A stretch of 64,000 nt of DNA from Pseudopyrenochaeta lycopersici (lineage: Eukaryota; Ascomycota; Dothideomycetes; Pleosporales; Pseudopyrenochaetaceae): positions 124,001-188,000 of the forward strand of contig NHZP01000042.1 of the NCBI GenBank assembly GCA_003313425.1, read 5' to 3'. The translations under genes and the position numbers were made by a program. Shown one piece after another: positions 43,579 through 55,412 of this stretch (position 1 is the first letter of the stretch; every line of letters begins with the position of its first letter). Under the pieces are notes generated by a model. That model was not told where the DNA came from. It did not search any database and saw nothing but the letters and a program-made list of their open reading frames with translations.

Positions 43579-44631
43579 CTATTCAGATGCACCATGTTTA
43601 CATAGCAGTTGCACAGTGTCTTCTTGGCCGTATTCCTTTGCTTTCTCTAAAGCGGTCTTCCCTTCAGAGTCTAGAGCGTTGATATCGGCTCCAGCTTCCA
43701 GAAGAATTCTTACTGTTTCCTCATAACGATTTGAAAGTATTACTCCTTCACCATTCTTTATGCTCCAATATTCACCGTAATGACTCGCAGCAGCATGTAA
43801 TGCTGTACCATAATCCTCGGCAACGATATCCAAGTCCACACCCTCCGCTAGGAGTTTGTTTACAACTTTCCAATGACCTTCAGAAGCGGCTATATGTAGG
43901 GCTGTAGTTCCGTCGTTTCTTTGATAATATGGATCTGCGTTTGACAATAAGAGAATATCTATAATCTCAACGAAGTCGCCTCCAGCCGCTCTAAAGAGGC
44001 AAGTATTCAGACAAGATTCCCTAGGCTTCTTCTTCAGCAATGTTGAGACAATGGAAGTATGGCCCTCTTCTACCGCCGATATAATCAATTTTTCATTATC
44101 TTCGTTCATGAAATTGTTTCCATGTTTTTTGTAAATGAGCTGGAAGACATCGATATGGCCTTTCTTTAACGCCTGCTTCAACGCTGGTATGGAACGACTT
44201 TTATCTAATACGGTTGCTCCACTGCGTATGAGTTTCTCAATAATATTCATCTTGCCCTCCCTGATAGCACGTTGCAAGGGAGCATCCTCTGCAGGGCAAC
44301 AGTAGTTGGGGTCCGCACCAGCATCTAGCAACATCTGAACTATATCCTCATAACCATTCTCTGCAGCTACCTGCAGAGCAGAGGGGTGTTTTGGATCGCG
44401 CGGTTGCAAATTCGCACCATAAGCGAGCAATTCCTTCACAATAAGAGTATGTCCCTGGTCCGCAGCAAACTCTAAGGCACCTCCTTTCTTGAAGTAGCCA
44501 TCAGGGCCTTCTGCGTTGACATTGGCGCCACTCTTGAGAAGGAGACGAACAGTTTCCACATCTCCACAGGAGCATGCGCGTTGAAGAGGCGTCCATTCCC
44601 ATGATCTCGGCCGCGATGATGGCGGGCTCAT
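43579..44631 (-). CDS. Ankyrin-repeat protein, apparent start inside the hAT-3 terminus
   Basis: A 350-codon frame with about nine ankyrin units, such as WTPLQRACSCGDVETVRLLL, SALQVAAENGYEDIVQMLLDAGADPN and TALHIAASEGHWKVVNKLLAEG, ending LLCKHGASE. The repeats mediate protein binding. The only ATG, at 44631-44629, is the CAT at the edge of hAT-3, and the first repeat follows within about 12 residues. The true N-terminus, which in fungi often holds a NACHT or other effector domain, was therefore probably removed by or lies beyond the transposon. No matching coding sequence was recognised at 47481 and above. No stops occur within the repeats. Confidence 0.8.
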   Translation of the reverse strand: MSPPSSRPRSWEWTPLQRACSCGDVETVRLLLKSGANVNAEGPDGYFKKGGALEFAADQGHTLIVKELLAYGANLQPRDPKHPSALQVAAENGYEDIVQMLLDAGADPNYCCPAEDAPLQRAIREGKMNIIEKLIRSGATVLDKSRSIPALKQALKKGHIDVFQLIYKKHGNNFMNEDNEKLIISAVEEGHTSIVSTLLKKKPRESCLNTCLFRAAGGDFVEIIDILLLSNADPYYQRNDGTTALHIAASEGHWKVVNKLLAEGVDLDIVAEDYGTALHAAASHYGEYWSIKNGEGVILSNRYEETVRILLEAGADINALDSEGKTALEKAKEYGQEDTVQLLCKHGASE

Positions 44632-47480
44632 ACATGGGCAAACCGGTTAACCGCTGAAATTCACCGACCGAAACGACCGACCGGATCAATTCAGAGACCA
44701 AAACGACCGACCGGTTTAACCAGTTAAACCGATTAGACCAGTTACATTTTATCTGACTTTCTAACAATCAGTTAAGTGGGGCTCTGAGGGTGTAGACTAA
44801 CTTAATATATTACCTGTTTAGGCTTAGTGACTACCTTTATAGGTTTAAACTCTACTTCGCTGGGTTAGCGCCAATTTCCCAAGAGCTGATAGATTTGACT
44901 GTTGGAAACTCTGCGTTTTATAACGTATCTACCAACCTAAATCACCCTCCATACACTCAACCAGCTGTTGATCAAGCTCCTTTACAGCGTCTTGATCAAG
45001 ATAGGGATCTGGCGTGATGGGGAATCCTATTCCCCTCGCTCTAACTGGGTGGATGTGACCCTCTTTCAGCCAATTACCCATACACTCAATAATCTCAATA
45101 TTCCGAGGTGTCAGCCGGAGTCGACTCCATGAACATGTTCTTCGAGCTCCCGAGAATACCCTTTCGGGTTCTGCGGACTCTGCAGGGATTGAGAGGATCG
45201 TGATAGCCATTCGAGAAAGACAAGGGTAGGACCGCCTTTGCGTAGGTTGACACCACCATTCTAGTGGAGTAAGCTTCATGCCATCGAGATCGATAGGTTC
45301 CATGTTAATGAAACGATAGAAATCATCCACAGCTCCAGGTGAAGCGTACTCAGACCTTTGCTTTGCCTTGTACTTCGCAAAGCTACTTAGCTTTACTGAT
45401 TCAAGCTCTACTACAGTAGCGGTATCTCCAGTTATATGAGCATCCTTAATAGGTTGAGTATTGGATTCCTCTTCCCAAATCATGCCAGCTGATTTGATTG
45501 CGGAATCAACCCAAGCCTTCTTCCAGAATGTGTCAAGATATGCGCGGCGAGATGACGGATCAAGAAGGATGGCAGCTCCATAGGCAGGAACCTCGTCAGC
45601 ACGACTATAGTACTTGTTGAGGACAAACCAGCCCATATTAATAGCTCTAACCATGCGGAGGTCCCTTTCAGGTCCAGAGGAGTATCTCTTCTACAAGACT
45701 CGTTAGTAAGGAAACCCTAAGTTCCTAAACCGTAAACGTACCTTCTCGTCTTCAAACTTCTTCAAAAGAATCTCAATAACAAGCAGCGATTGACCAATTG
45801 AGCTCTTTCCCTCCGCATACAAAGTAGCCTCAGCAAATGTCTCTAGGAACTCATGTACTCTATCGAGAATCTGCCAGTCCTCTCCAGTAAGCCGGTTAAC
45901 TCCAAGAGCTACTTCATGCTGAAGCATGAACTTGACAATCTGAGGTTTCATCCTTTTTGCTCGGCTGATGAAGTAATACCATGAGTTCCAGCGGGTGCGA
46001 TTGTCAATTCCCAGCTGCAATCCCACAGTATCTCGCCACAAGTCCATGTAGATGTTAGAACCGCGGAGAAATTTAGCAAGACCATGGAGCTTGCGTAATG
46101 CTGGAATGTTCTCAATGCCCACAAACTCATCAGCAATCGACTCCTGACTTGCTACACTCCCAGCCGTATTTGCGCGCCGCCGCTTGCTAGTTTGACTCAT
46201 CTGTGAACCTGAAGACTGAGCTTGTACAGCCTGAGCCTTTTCTGCGGCACGCTGCTCAGCCTCCTTGTTTTGCCTCGCAGCTAGCACATCTGAGAATGTA
46301 TTGATAAGCTCTTCGCCCTCAACCTCGGCGGCCTCCGCAAATGCAGCTTCAAGTGCTTCCTTCGATGACGCGAGTAGAAATGCTTGGAGGCTTAGGTTGA
46401 TGATATGGGCTATACAGCGAACACGCCTTTGCTTTGCATTAAAAGTAATGCCCTTATCATGAAGTAGCTTTTCGAGATGCTGTAAAGTAGTATCGTTTGA
46501 GGTAGCGTTATCTCCAGTATGCCAGCCGATCCTTGACGCAATACTATAGGTCTCTAGGACCTGCAGAAGCAACTTAGCTTGATACTCTCCAGTATGGGTA
46601 TAGCGACATTCCGGGAGAGCCAGTAATGCCGTTTGAAGCTCCCAGTTCGCATCGACCCACTGTGCGGTGACACCAAGAAGGGAGTGGCGGTTGGGCGAAG
46701 ACCAGAGATCGGAGGAGATGTAAATAGAGCTCACAGCGGTTTGTAGGCTCTCTTTGATCTGTTCGCGATAGTAGTCTTCATTTGTGATGATTATGCGGAG
46801 GAGCGAACGGCGGGTTTGGATGAGTTGATCCTCAATATATGGATTGGCAGCAAGAGAGAGCTCTTGAAACTCTTTCCACTCGATAGCAGAAAACGGGAGC
46901 CGACGCTGTGTGAAGAGGGCTATGATAGCATCATGATATCGTGGGAGACTGAAGACATTCCGCATGGAATCGGGCGATGGAGAAGAGGAGAAAAAGGAGG
47001 TAAGCCTTCGAGGATTATTTGTAAGGGAGTATCCGGTTACAGGCTCGGGAGCTGGGCTCGAGGATGCAAGAGCAGGAGTAGGAGCCGGTAATGGGTGGTT
47101 ATTCAGAACATGTCGGACAGCATTCATGCGATGATTTCCAGAGAATGGTCGAGCAACGCAGACTCTGCAGGTATAGATAGTAAAGCCCTTACTTCCCTTC
47201 TTACCAGATGGAGGCTCCTTAGAGACCTCTATAAATGAATAGAAGTTGGCAGGGAGAGATGAGGACGAGGATTCAGCAGGAAGCAACATAGCGTAGAGAT
47301 ACAATAACCACAAGCTTGCGGGATTGAACTGAATATGAAATGGTTGCGATGCGCAGCCTATATAACTGGTTTAACCGGTTTAAACGATTAGATTAAATCA
47401 AACAAACCGGTTAACCAAAACCGGCCAAATATGCAGACCGACCGGTTAAACGGAACAACCGACCATTTTGCCCATGTATG
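44629..47480 (-). mobile_element. hAT-3, about 2852 bp
   Basis: The inverted ends CATACATGGGCAAA (44629-44642) and TTTGCCCATGTATG (47467-47480) bracket a hAT transposase on the minus strand. Both subterminal regions are packed with ACCGGTTAA and GACCGACCGG motifs. The flanking octamers (GGCGGGCT and CAACAGCC) do not match, so no target duplication is visible. Either a rearrangement followed insertion or the ends are slightly misplaced. Confidence 0.85.
44929..47289 (-). CDS. hAT transposase of hAT-3, 2 exons, 769 aa
   Basis: Exons 47289-45742 and 45690-44929. The 51-bp intron has donor GTACGT, a TTACTAACG branch and acceptor TGTAG, and joins KKFEDEK to KRYSSGPERD. The ATG at 47289 is chosen because the frame upstream starts only from TTG. 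BED finger (YTCRVCVARPFSGNHRMNAVRH), core motifs SDLWSSPNRHSLLGV, HTGDNATSNDTTLQ and RRVRCIAHIINLSLQ, and C-terminal SRMAITILSIPAESAEPERVFSGARR. No defects are seen in either exon. It shares intron position and exon-2 sequence with hAT-4, so the two are related families. Confidence 0.92.
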
Positions 47481-48706
47481 CAACAGCCATATAGCCGCGA
47501 CACAGTAATACGGGAGCGACGACGAAGCAAAAATTCTTACTTCACAGTCACAATACACGCAATGCAGTCACTGATGGGTTTCCTGGTCAGCCATCACCTG
47601 TATCGGAGTATATTAGGGGTAACTTACTTTGACTTTAAGCCGTGGCTTTTGGGGGAACCAAATTCTAACTCAAGTGACTAACTTACAACCCTGCGCGCAG
47701 GCTGAATTGTACTAAGATCCTATTAGAAGAGTGTTCTCTAGCTACTGACAAGCGTTATATACACACTGCCGTAAATGGCCTTCGCTATGCTCCACACAAA
47801 TGGGTATCTTCGTGACCATTTCAGATCACAACTCCTGATAAAAATACTAAATGAATAAACGCCGGTAGATGGGGGAGGATATCGTGCTACCGGTGCTTCA
47901 TCACCACCCTGTAATGCAGAATGACATAGGAGATTTAAATGCAATATTATTACTTTCAAAATTCTGCAGCTGACAGCAGGATCGACCATATAAACAGCAC
48001 TATCCAATCTAGAATGCGACTCGACCATGGGCATAATTAGAGATTCCACGCAAGATGTGCCCTGTGCCATTATATGCCCGGAGACTAGTATATCTCTCCT
48101 ACTAATGTATTAGGTAATGCTAATTAATGTGTAGGTAGAGATTGAGGATCGTCATGCCCTACTTTTCAACTATCTATAATAATTAATCCTTTGTCCGAAC
48201 TATATTCTGCTTGAATAGCCTGTTCTGTGGCGAGTTCGACTGTCGTGGTGGATATATCAGTCGAACCTCTCCCTATGTCACAAATTGTTAGTAGGCCTGT
48301 ATACAGTCTAAGTATGTACCCGCAGCTTACTATGTATATTGTCTTCCAAGATTATGTCCTGGGCGCCTTCGCCAGGATCTTTTGAAGCAAGGTGTTGTGT
48401 ATGAGTGAAACGCATAGTGGTTCTCTTTGTCCTAGCGGAAGCACCGTAACTACTTCCGATGACATTCGGCATGTATTTCCGGAGAAAGGGTTTTCCAGCT
48501 GGGAGACAGGCGCAAACGATGGCTAAATGCACCTCAATCGTCCTAACGGCCTAATGTCACACAAATTTGCCTTAGAAATCGACACCGCTTGCACTTACCA
48601 CCACACAATTGACGAGACGGCGTCCCAAGAGATATCCTTTGTATTAACCAAATCCACTGTGAGCTTTAATCTTATAATGCTAACAATCAAAATACTAATT
48701 CGCGTG
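47481..48706. other. intergenic, no gene seen
   Basis: Only short frames without domains. A weak resemblance exists between about 47620-47700 and 43460-43500 (ACTTTGACTT, AACCCTGCGC), not enough to call a repeat. Confidence 0.4.
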
Positions 48707-49685
48707 TTAGCTGTTTCTGCATCCGAATAAAGCAGCCATTAATAAAACATACAAACCCCCTGTCATCAACACTGCTATGACACCAATCTTTTGCCTCTTG
48801 GGCAGTCGGAGATCTTGTAAAAGTAGAACTGGCAGGATCAGTATTGCAGCATCTGTGGTTGTGTTCATAACGCCACTAAAGACTGTAATCTTTAACCAGT
48901 TAATGCATGAACCACCAGTGATTGTATGATCCCAGTATTTCTCTAGTGGCCTGCAGGCGTACACCCATTCGAATGATGCCACTAGGCTATACATAACAAC
49001 AAGTGCCATGATGAGATATATAGCAACACGGAGATTTCCCCAGGGCGCGAATTGAGTGAAAAATGTGAGGATAGAGAGCTTTGTGAGCATGATTGAGATG
49101 CCATAAAACGTTCCGCCAATAGCCCCAACCTTAAGAATGCATCAGTTGGTCTATATTTGAGTGCACAAGGGAGTGAGATAATAGAGTTACCTACTTTCAT
49201 AAAATTAGGATTAAAAACGGTAATTGGGACATCCCATAGGTGTCGACCAAATCCATACTGAGTGGCTGAGAGTATTTTGTCAATTTCCTGCGTCGGCACA
49301 AATGTAGAGTTACGTACTAATGGCGCCAAGTATAGAATACACCAGAGCGAAAATCTGCATTCAGGGTGTTTAGCAATCTTCCCCGTAAACAAATTAAAAT
49401 GAGCCTAACCCATGCGACAATTAACATATCTACAAACGTCAGCTGAGGTCATTGGTAAGAATGGTAGGACAGCTTACAATCGTCTACCCTTACGTGACGT
49501 GTGATGAATCGAACAGTGTAAAACCGTAACCCGATGAACAGAGTTGAGAGAATCCCAGTCACAATATGAACAGTGAAAATAGTGTGCACTCTGGACGGTG
49601 GACGGGTAAAGTCAGGCGAAATACCTGGAGGAGGAGCTATCACACCAACGACTTCGTTTCGGTGCGAAAGAAATGGAGAATGCAT
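48707..49685 (-). CDS. Rhodopsin-like (PTH11-type) integral membrane protein, 5 exons, C-terminus short
   Basis: Exons 49685-49478, 49429-49410, 49354-49318, 49265-49195 and 49129-48707, joined by consistent phases and GT-AG signals. The product starts with the family lead PPPGISPDFTRPPSR, then TM1 (HTIFTVHIVTGILSTLFIGL), VDDYMLIVAW, YGFGRHLWDV, GTFYGISIMLTKLSIL, YACRPLEKYWD and INWLKITVFSGVMNTTTDAAIL. This is the fungal Rhodopsin_4 pattern of seven membrane helices, a receptor-like family with unknown ligands. It stops soon after MTGGLYVLLMAALFG, within or just after the sixth or seventh helix, and lacks the usual cytoplasmic tail. The 20- and 37-bp exons are inferred from homology. Confidence 0.78.
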
Positions 49686-51787
49686 CGAGTAATAGGTTTA
49701 GTGTAGGAACGGTTTCGTCGGTCATAGAAAATAATATGAGTTGTGCGATAGAGCAGACGTTGCAAGAACTACGTACTTCATCGTTTAAGAAGAGTTGAGG
49801 TATTACACCGATCATGGGCATTGGATCGTCGATTGTCTTCATTCTTTCTCTCTAGGTAAAGCGATGAAATCGTGGTGACCATCATGCTCCTTCTATGATA
49901 GATTCATAGAAACTGGCAACGGAAAGCCATTCGGAATTCCAAGGCGCCACAGAACTTCCGCTATGGAATCGGAAGTGTTGCCGTATACCACCCGAGAGAG
50001 CCTTCGCTTCGGATGGATCCATCTGCATGAAATGATGTGCTTGAGATGGTTTGCGCTCTTGCGCCATCCAAGCAGTTGGACTCAGCCCTCAATGGTCCAT
50101 AATCAATACCACCAGTGTCCCAGAAAGAATTGTTTTTTTACACGCGATAGCGTTCAGAGTTAGCCAGTAGGATCGTTACCCGGAAAGCAAAGGCCCCAGA
50201 ATCGTCAATGAGGCATTTTACGTTTAGCTGTTCATCCATACGGGAGCGGTTCTCAATCCCGTCCTCGTATTGCAGATGCGCGCAAAAGGAGACAATCAAC
50301 GGGCTGGACAGAGTTCACGAGGAACAGGGTGTTGGACCCAGACCACTGGGTCTATTGCGGTAGGTGTTATCAGTGTGTGCAGAACGCTCGCGAAGCTTGT
50401 GCACTGCGGCTAAGCTAGGAAAAGTGCTGATCGCGCTTCGCAGGCTAGGTTGTTAACATTATTCACTTGTGCCTTTTCTATGGCTAAACTCTAATATAGG
50501 GGCCATAATTGATGAAACATGTATTGCTGACGGGAATGAATCGTTACCGGACCTGATAGCCACAAAGGGAGCATGAGGAGCTTTTCGCGCAAGTTTCTCT
50601 AAAACCCGGGACGTTGGGTCAGGTTCCCCGTCCCGGGTATGTGGGCCAACCAATGAGCATGGAATGGGCGTGCGCCATGTCTTTGTATTGCTCCGTCAGA
50701 GTCAGACTCTAGGATCGCTAACTCATGCACATACTAGCGAGCTCTTAATTCCATTTCCCGAATAGTCTATAACTTTGTCCTCCTGCGCCCTGTGAGTTGT
50801 ATCTTCGGGCACACCCAGCGGATCCTTGCCGATAATGCTCGTTCTCTGCCAGTATTGCCCCGATCGATGCACATCAACGGACCTGGGCCCGATACGGTAC
50901 CTACCACCCGTCCTCGGTCAGACGCCCTGCTTATGTTATGTTGTGCTTCGCTGGGCGCAATAGCACGAAAGCAGCCGCTAGGCCAAGACCAGGACCTTGA
51001 GCCTGAGCACCCGCACGGAGTTTAGAGTGCGCTGAGGAGCAGTCACCAGTTCCATTGATAGCGCATACTAACGATATGCTTCGATGTGTTTCCAGCGAGA
51101 GGGGCCCAAAGTCAGAATCTCAAGATCGACGCAACTAGGGGAACATACTGGACTCGAGGCCTAGACATCTAACTTACCAGGCGCGACAGATCTTTGATGT
51201 GCGAATATAGATCCTAGTTGGTTGTTCCGTTATCTAAACGATTAATGACTGCTGTTCCGGATACCTGCTGTTCAGAGTACGACTAAATTCACTGTATGGC
51301 ACAGGGTCTGGATGGCCGGAGCCACCCGGTATCCTCCAGGCAGTTGATGTCATTTTTGATGCCATCTACAAGACGAGCCTGCTACCAGGTGCATGTTATT
51401 AGCCGTACCTCGCACGTCACTCTTTGTAGGTGGATACCCTCTTAGGTCCTGCTCAAGTACGCGTTGCGCAAAGTTGGTGGAGTGGCCAGCTCGCTTGTGA
51501 ACTACGTTAACCAAAGAAGCATGGCAAATGTATATTTTAATAGACTAGTTAACTTATAAGCTAAATGAGATTGGCGTTGTTATAACAGATCGAATTTCGC
51601 CCAATGTTCCGCACCACCAAGGAGCCCACCCCAAAAGGTTTGAGATTCTAATCATTGCCATGCAACCCAGAATCCAAACACGCACGTCACCAAAGCGTCG
51701 ACTGCGTACACCGGTTGCCAGCACTTGTTGCGGGAGACCTCTTAAATCGAAATGGCCTGTTATAAGTTTAAAATTTTTGGTGGGGCA
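49686..51787. other. intergenic, no supported gene
   Basis: Several short frames (49882-50067, 50459-50653, 50792-51025) without domains. No repeats of note. Confidence 0.4.
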
Positions 51788-51850
51788 CGCGGATGACTGG
51801 TTTTCGCGGATGACTGGTTTTCGCGGATGACTGGTTTTCGCGGATGACTA
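51788..51850. repeat. 17-bp tandem repeat, 3.7 copies
   Basis: Three exact units of CGCGGATGACTGGTTTT, then a partial fourth. A short minisatellite with no spacers, so not CRISPR. Confidence 0.92.
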
Positions 51851-52258
51851 GTAAAACATGTTAAGTGCTCTCTAGGCTTAGGCAGGCTGAATAGACTTTC
51901 ATCATCATTCCAATGGCTGACTCGAAGGCTTGGAGACAATGACCATCGTTCCGAAGGCAATCCAAATATCCAACGTTATTCGAACGCAGCTCAGAAAGCT
52001 CTCTCGCGCAACCATGCCACAAACCCCGCTTCGGTCAATTACGGTCATTTCCTTATCGTACCATGTCGGGTTCCGCAACCGCGGCGTCGGAGCTGGTCCG
52101 GCTTTCATCCGGTCACTGGGTCTCACACCGGCCAACCTAGGAAGCTTCAAACAGAGTAGATAGAGCAGCAACCCATATAATGGTAGCATATTGTCAAATC
52201 TAGGAGTACTTGTAGGAAGCTTAGGCGGACGTGGTGCTAACGAAGTCCCGAAGGTGCG
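51851..52258. other. intergenic, one unrecognised frame
   Basis: A 94-codon minus frame (51905-52189) has no domain I recognise. Nothing else seen. Confidence 0.35.
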
Positions 52259-52413
52259 CTAAATTTTATTGGGCCAGAAGCGGTGGCATTTAGGTCCGAA
52301 ACAGTGATATTTAGGTCCATTTTCAAACCGAGGTCACATGTGTGGTAGTGTATTCAAAACAGTGGTAGATGGGGAATTATTACGCCAAGTAGTGGTAAGG
52401 CGGTCTTTTGCCG
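52259..52413. mobile_element. Single arm of the 6.1-kb MITE family
   Basis: 52284-52413 aligns over its full 130 bases with the right arm of the element at 6553-6682 (shared TGTGGTAGTGTA-TTCAAAAC, AGTGGTAGATGG and ATTATTACGCCAAG). Similarity extends about 25 bases inward (CTAAATTTTA). It is more diverged, and its CRE is lost (GAGGTCAC for GACGTCAC). No opposite arm was found nearby. Confidence 0.78.
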
Positions 52414-52840
52414 AAAAGTAAATAATAGTACTAAGATAGCATAGGCAGAACTGTCGGCGCTGAATCAGCCCGTCTGTAAGATAAGAAGCAGAGGTGTTTT
52501 TTTTCGAGATTCGAGAAAATTCGATGTAGAGGGAGATATATTCACGTGTCGCTATAAAGTCCTAGGCTTAAGGCGCCATCGGGACTGCTACCGCAAAGCC
52601 CTACCGATCTGCTACCGTTTCTGCAAGGTGTTAGAATCTCAACTTTACTTTCGCCCTGAATAGTAAGAATGTGGTTTTTTAGAGTGCGCATAGCAAATGC
52701 ATACCTAGAATTGATATAATAAAAACAATAATACTTAGGTATGTTCAAGAGATAGTTAGAAGGCGAAGCGTATCAAGGCTGACGTATTATTCCAATACTC
52801 TATAGGCTACCTTCTTTTGTGACTACTTCAATCTAAACCC
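52414..52840. other. intergenic, 3' flank of the GH3 gene
   Basis: No gene seen. Confidence 0.4.
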
Positions 52841-55412
52841 TCAAGCATCAAAGTCGAAGGGTGCAGCAATTTCGACCCCTTTCGTGGCAAGTATGTGCGC
52901 GCTGGAGACGCCCACGGAAACAACGTACTTGCCTGAGTTGACAGACCACTTGCCTTTTGACTCATTGAAATAAGCAAAGCTTTCATAATCCAAAGAGATA
53001 GAAACAGTCTGTTTTGTCCCTGGAGCCAAATGAACCTTTGCATAGCCCTTGAGCTCCTTCACTGGCCTGTCGACCGCACCTTGGCTGCTCTGACCAACGT
53101 ACACTTGAATGGTCTCACTTCCTTCGCGCGCGCCGGTATTGGTGATATCTGCGGTGACCAACAAACTTTGACCTTTCTTGAAAGAGGTTGATGAAATTGA
53201 CACGTTATTGACGTTGAAGGTTGCATAGGAAAGGCCAAATCCGAAGGGGAAAAGAACAGTCTCTGGCTTGCGATCGTAATGGCGATATCCGATGTAGATA
53301 CCTTCCTTGTATTCTACTCGGTCGGCCTTGAGATCACCCGGGAAATTCTCCCATGCCGGTGAGTTCGAAAGTTTTTTGGGGAATGTGACAGGCAACTTTC
53401 CACCCGGGTATGCCGAACCAAAGATAATGTCGGCAATAGTATATCCAGCTTCTTGTCCCGGAAACCACACTTGTAGAATAGCTGACACATCATTTATCCA
53501 CGGCATAGAGATTGGAGAACCAGTGGAGTTTATAACGACCGTGTTGGGATTTACTGCTGCAACGGCAGTAATTAGCTGGTTGAAAGAGCCATTGCGCGGA
53601 AGATCCATATCGTCCCGATCGCATCCCTCTGTCTCCCAAGCCTGAGTGTTTCCAACAAATATAACTGCCACATCAGATGATTTGGCGACGTTGATGGCCT
53701 CTTGAAGGAGATCTGCTTCCATGAGATGCCGCTCCATAAGACCGAAGTTGAAACCGAGACAATTTGACATGAACGACACTTCATTGTCTGGATCGGCGAC
53801 GGTTGAGGCTTCCAGGCGGATCTGATAAGGCTGACCTGCCACAAAATCAAACCGCTTCTGCTCTTCCACTGCTACTCCTAGCAAGATCGCGTAAACGTCG
53901 GCTGACTTTCCTTCAACGTTGTAGACAAGTTCATCGTTGATATAGACCTTGGTATTCCCGATAGTCGCCAAGCTGATGTAATGTTTCCCGGACACTGACG
54001 GAGTATAAGTACCCGCCAAAACCACGCGGGCCATACCAGTTGACTCCCGTGACCGGAAACTCGAGCTCGGGTGGTTCGTTGTGGGCCCAGCCTCTCCTTT
54101 CTCATTGAATGACTGGAATGAGAAGCCAGGCTTGCCTTCCAGATCGACCACTCCTTCGGAACAAGGAGGAAGGTCCCTCAGTATGTGAGCTCCTTCAGCA
54201 TAATTCAACTGTACCTTATTACCAACTACTTCCTCGAACGCCTCGTAAGCCGTAATGTCATGGTGCGGGTTCACTGCAGCCGAGCCGCCACCCTGACTAA
54301 GACATTGTTTCGCTAAGCCAATCATGGCTATGGAGCCAATATTTTCTGTGTTTAGTGGAAGCGTGTTGTTCTTGTTCTTCAGTAGCACTGCGCCTTCCGC
54401 ACCGGCTTTTCGGATCAGCGCTCGATGTTCGGGAAGATCTTCCGCGCGCTCGGGAGGAATGGTTGGATGATCAAACCCCCCGCTTCGCTGGAGAAATTTC
54501 AAATTCTCAAAGACACGCGCATCTAGCGTCTCCATGGAAACTTCGTTGTTGTCGAGGGCTCTTTGGATGTACTCAGAGGTGCGCCAACTAGCCGGACCGG
54601 GCATCTCGAGGTCGAGGCCAGCATTGAGTGCCACGGCTAGCGAATTAGTGCCACCCCAATCGCCCATTACCTGACCATCATATCCCCATTGGTTGCGGAG
54701 AATATCTGTCAACAGATACTTGTTAGAGTCCGCATGCGTGCCGTTGACGACATTGTAGCTTGTCATGATAGACCACGGCTGAGAGGCCTTGATTGCAATT
54801 TCGAAGGGTTTCAGGTAGATCTCGCGAAGAGCGCGCTCGCTCGCACGAGCATCTATGCTGGATCGGTTGCTTTCTTGTTCATTGGCAGCGAAGTGCTTTA
54901 TTGTGGCCCCGATTCCTTCGCCCTGGACCCCCTTGATATAGTCTGATGCTAGGCGTCCGGCAAGTAACGGATCTTCGGAAAAGGATTCAAAGTTGCGACC
55001 ACCGATCGGATGGCGATGAGGGCAAACAGTGGGGCCGAGTCTAATATATTGACACAGATCAGTTCAGCGCCCTTAAAAACGGCAGCAGAAGCGAATGCAC
55101 TCACAGAACCCGGGCGCCTTTTGTTTTCGTCTCTTGGGCTAGTGCCCTACCTATTTCCCCTGCAAGTTGATTGTTGAAAGAAGCGGCAAGGGAAACACCC
55201 GCTGGGAAACATGCGCTTTTGACACCATTGTTGAAATTCTCGCCACGAGCGCCGTTCGGCCCATCCGTAAGCTTCATACGAGGTATACCAAGTCTTTCGA
55301 TACCAGCTGTCTCCCAAAATGAAGAGCCTGCAAGTAATAGAACTTTTTCCTCAAATGTCATCCGCTTAATGAGACCTTCAAGGTAGGTCTGGATGCCATG
55401 ATCGGAGCCCAT
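52841..55412 (-). CDS. GH3 beta-glucosidase with PA14 insert, 2 exons, 835 aa
   Basis: Exons 55412-55105 and 55040-52841; the 64-bp intron (GTGAGT ... ATTAG) interrupts ARVLLGPTVC. The GH3 N-terminal barrel carries LTDGPNGARGENF, GPTVCPHRHPIGGRNFESFSEDP and KHFAANEQE. The catalytic Asp lies in VMGDWGGTNS, where most relatives have VMSDWGGT. A PA14 region lies around SVSGKHYISLATIGNTKVYI, then the C-terminal GH3 sandwich (GNTQAWETEGCDRDDMDLP, FPFGFGLSY) and fibronectin-like domain. There is no signal peptide, so it is probably an intracellular or non-classically secreted enzyme cleaving glucosides or cello-oligosaccharides. Complete and undamaged. Confidence 0.93.

Noticed and set aside
43437..47700. 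Possible duplication flanking hAT-3 (ACTTTGACTT ... AACCCTGCGC)
   Set aside because: Matches are short and interrupted by an unaligned insert; not distinguishable from chance.
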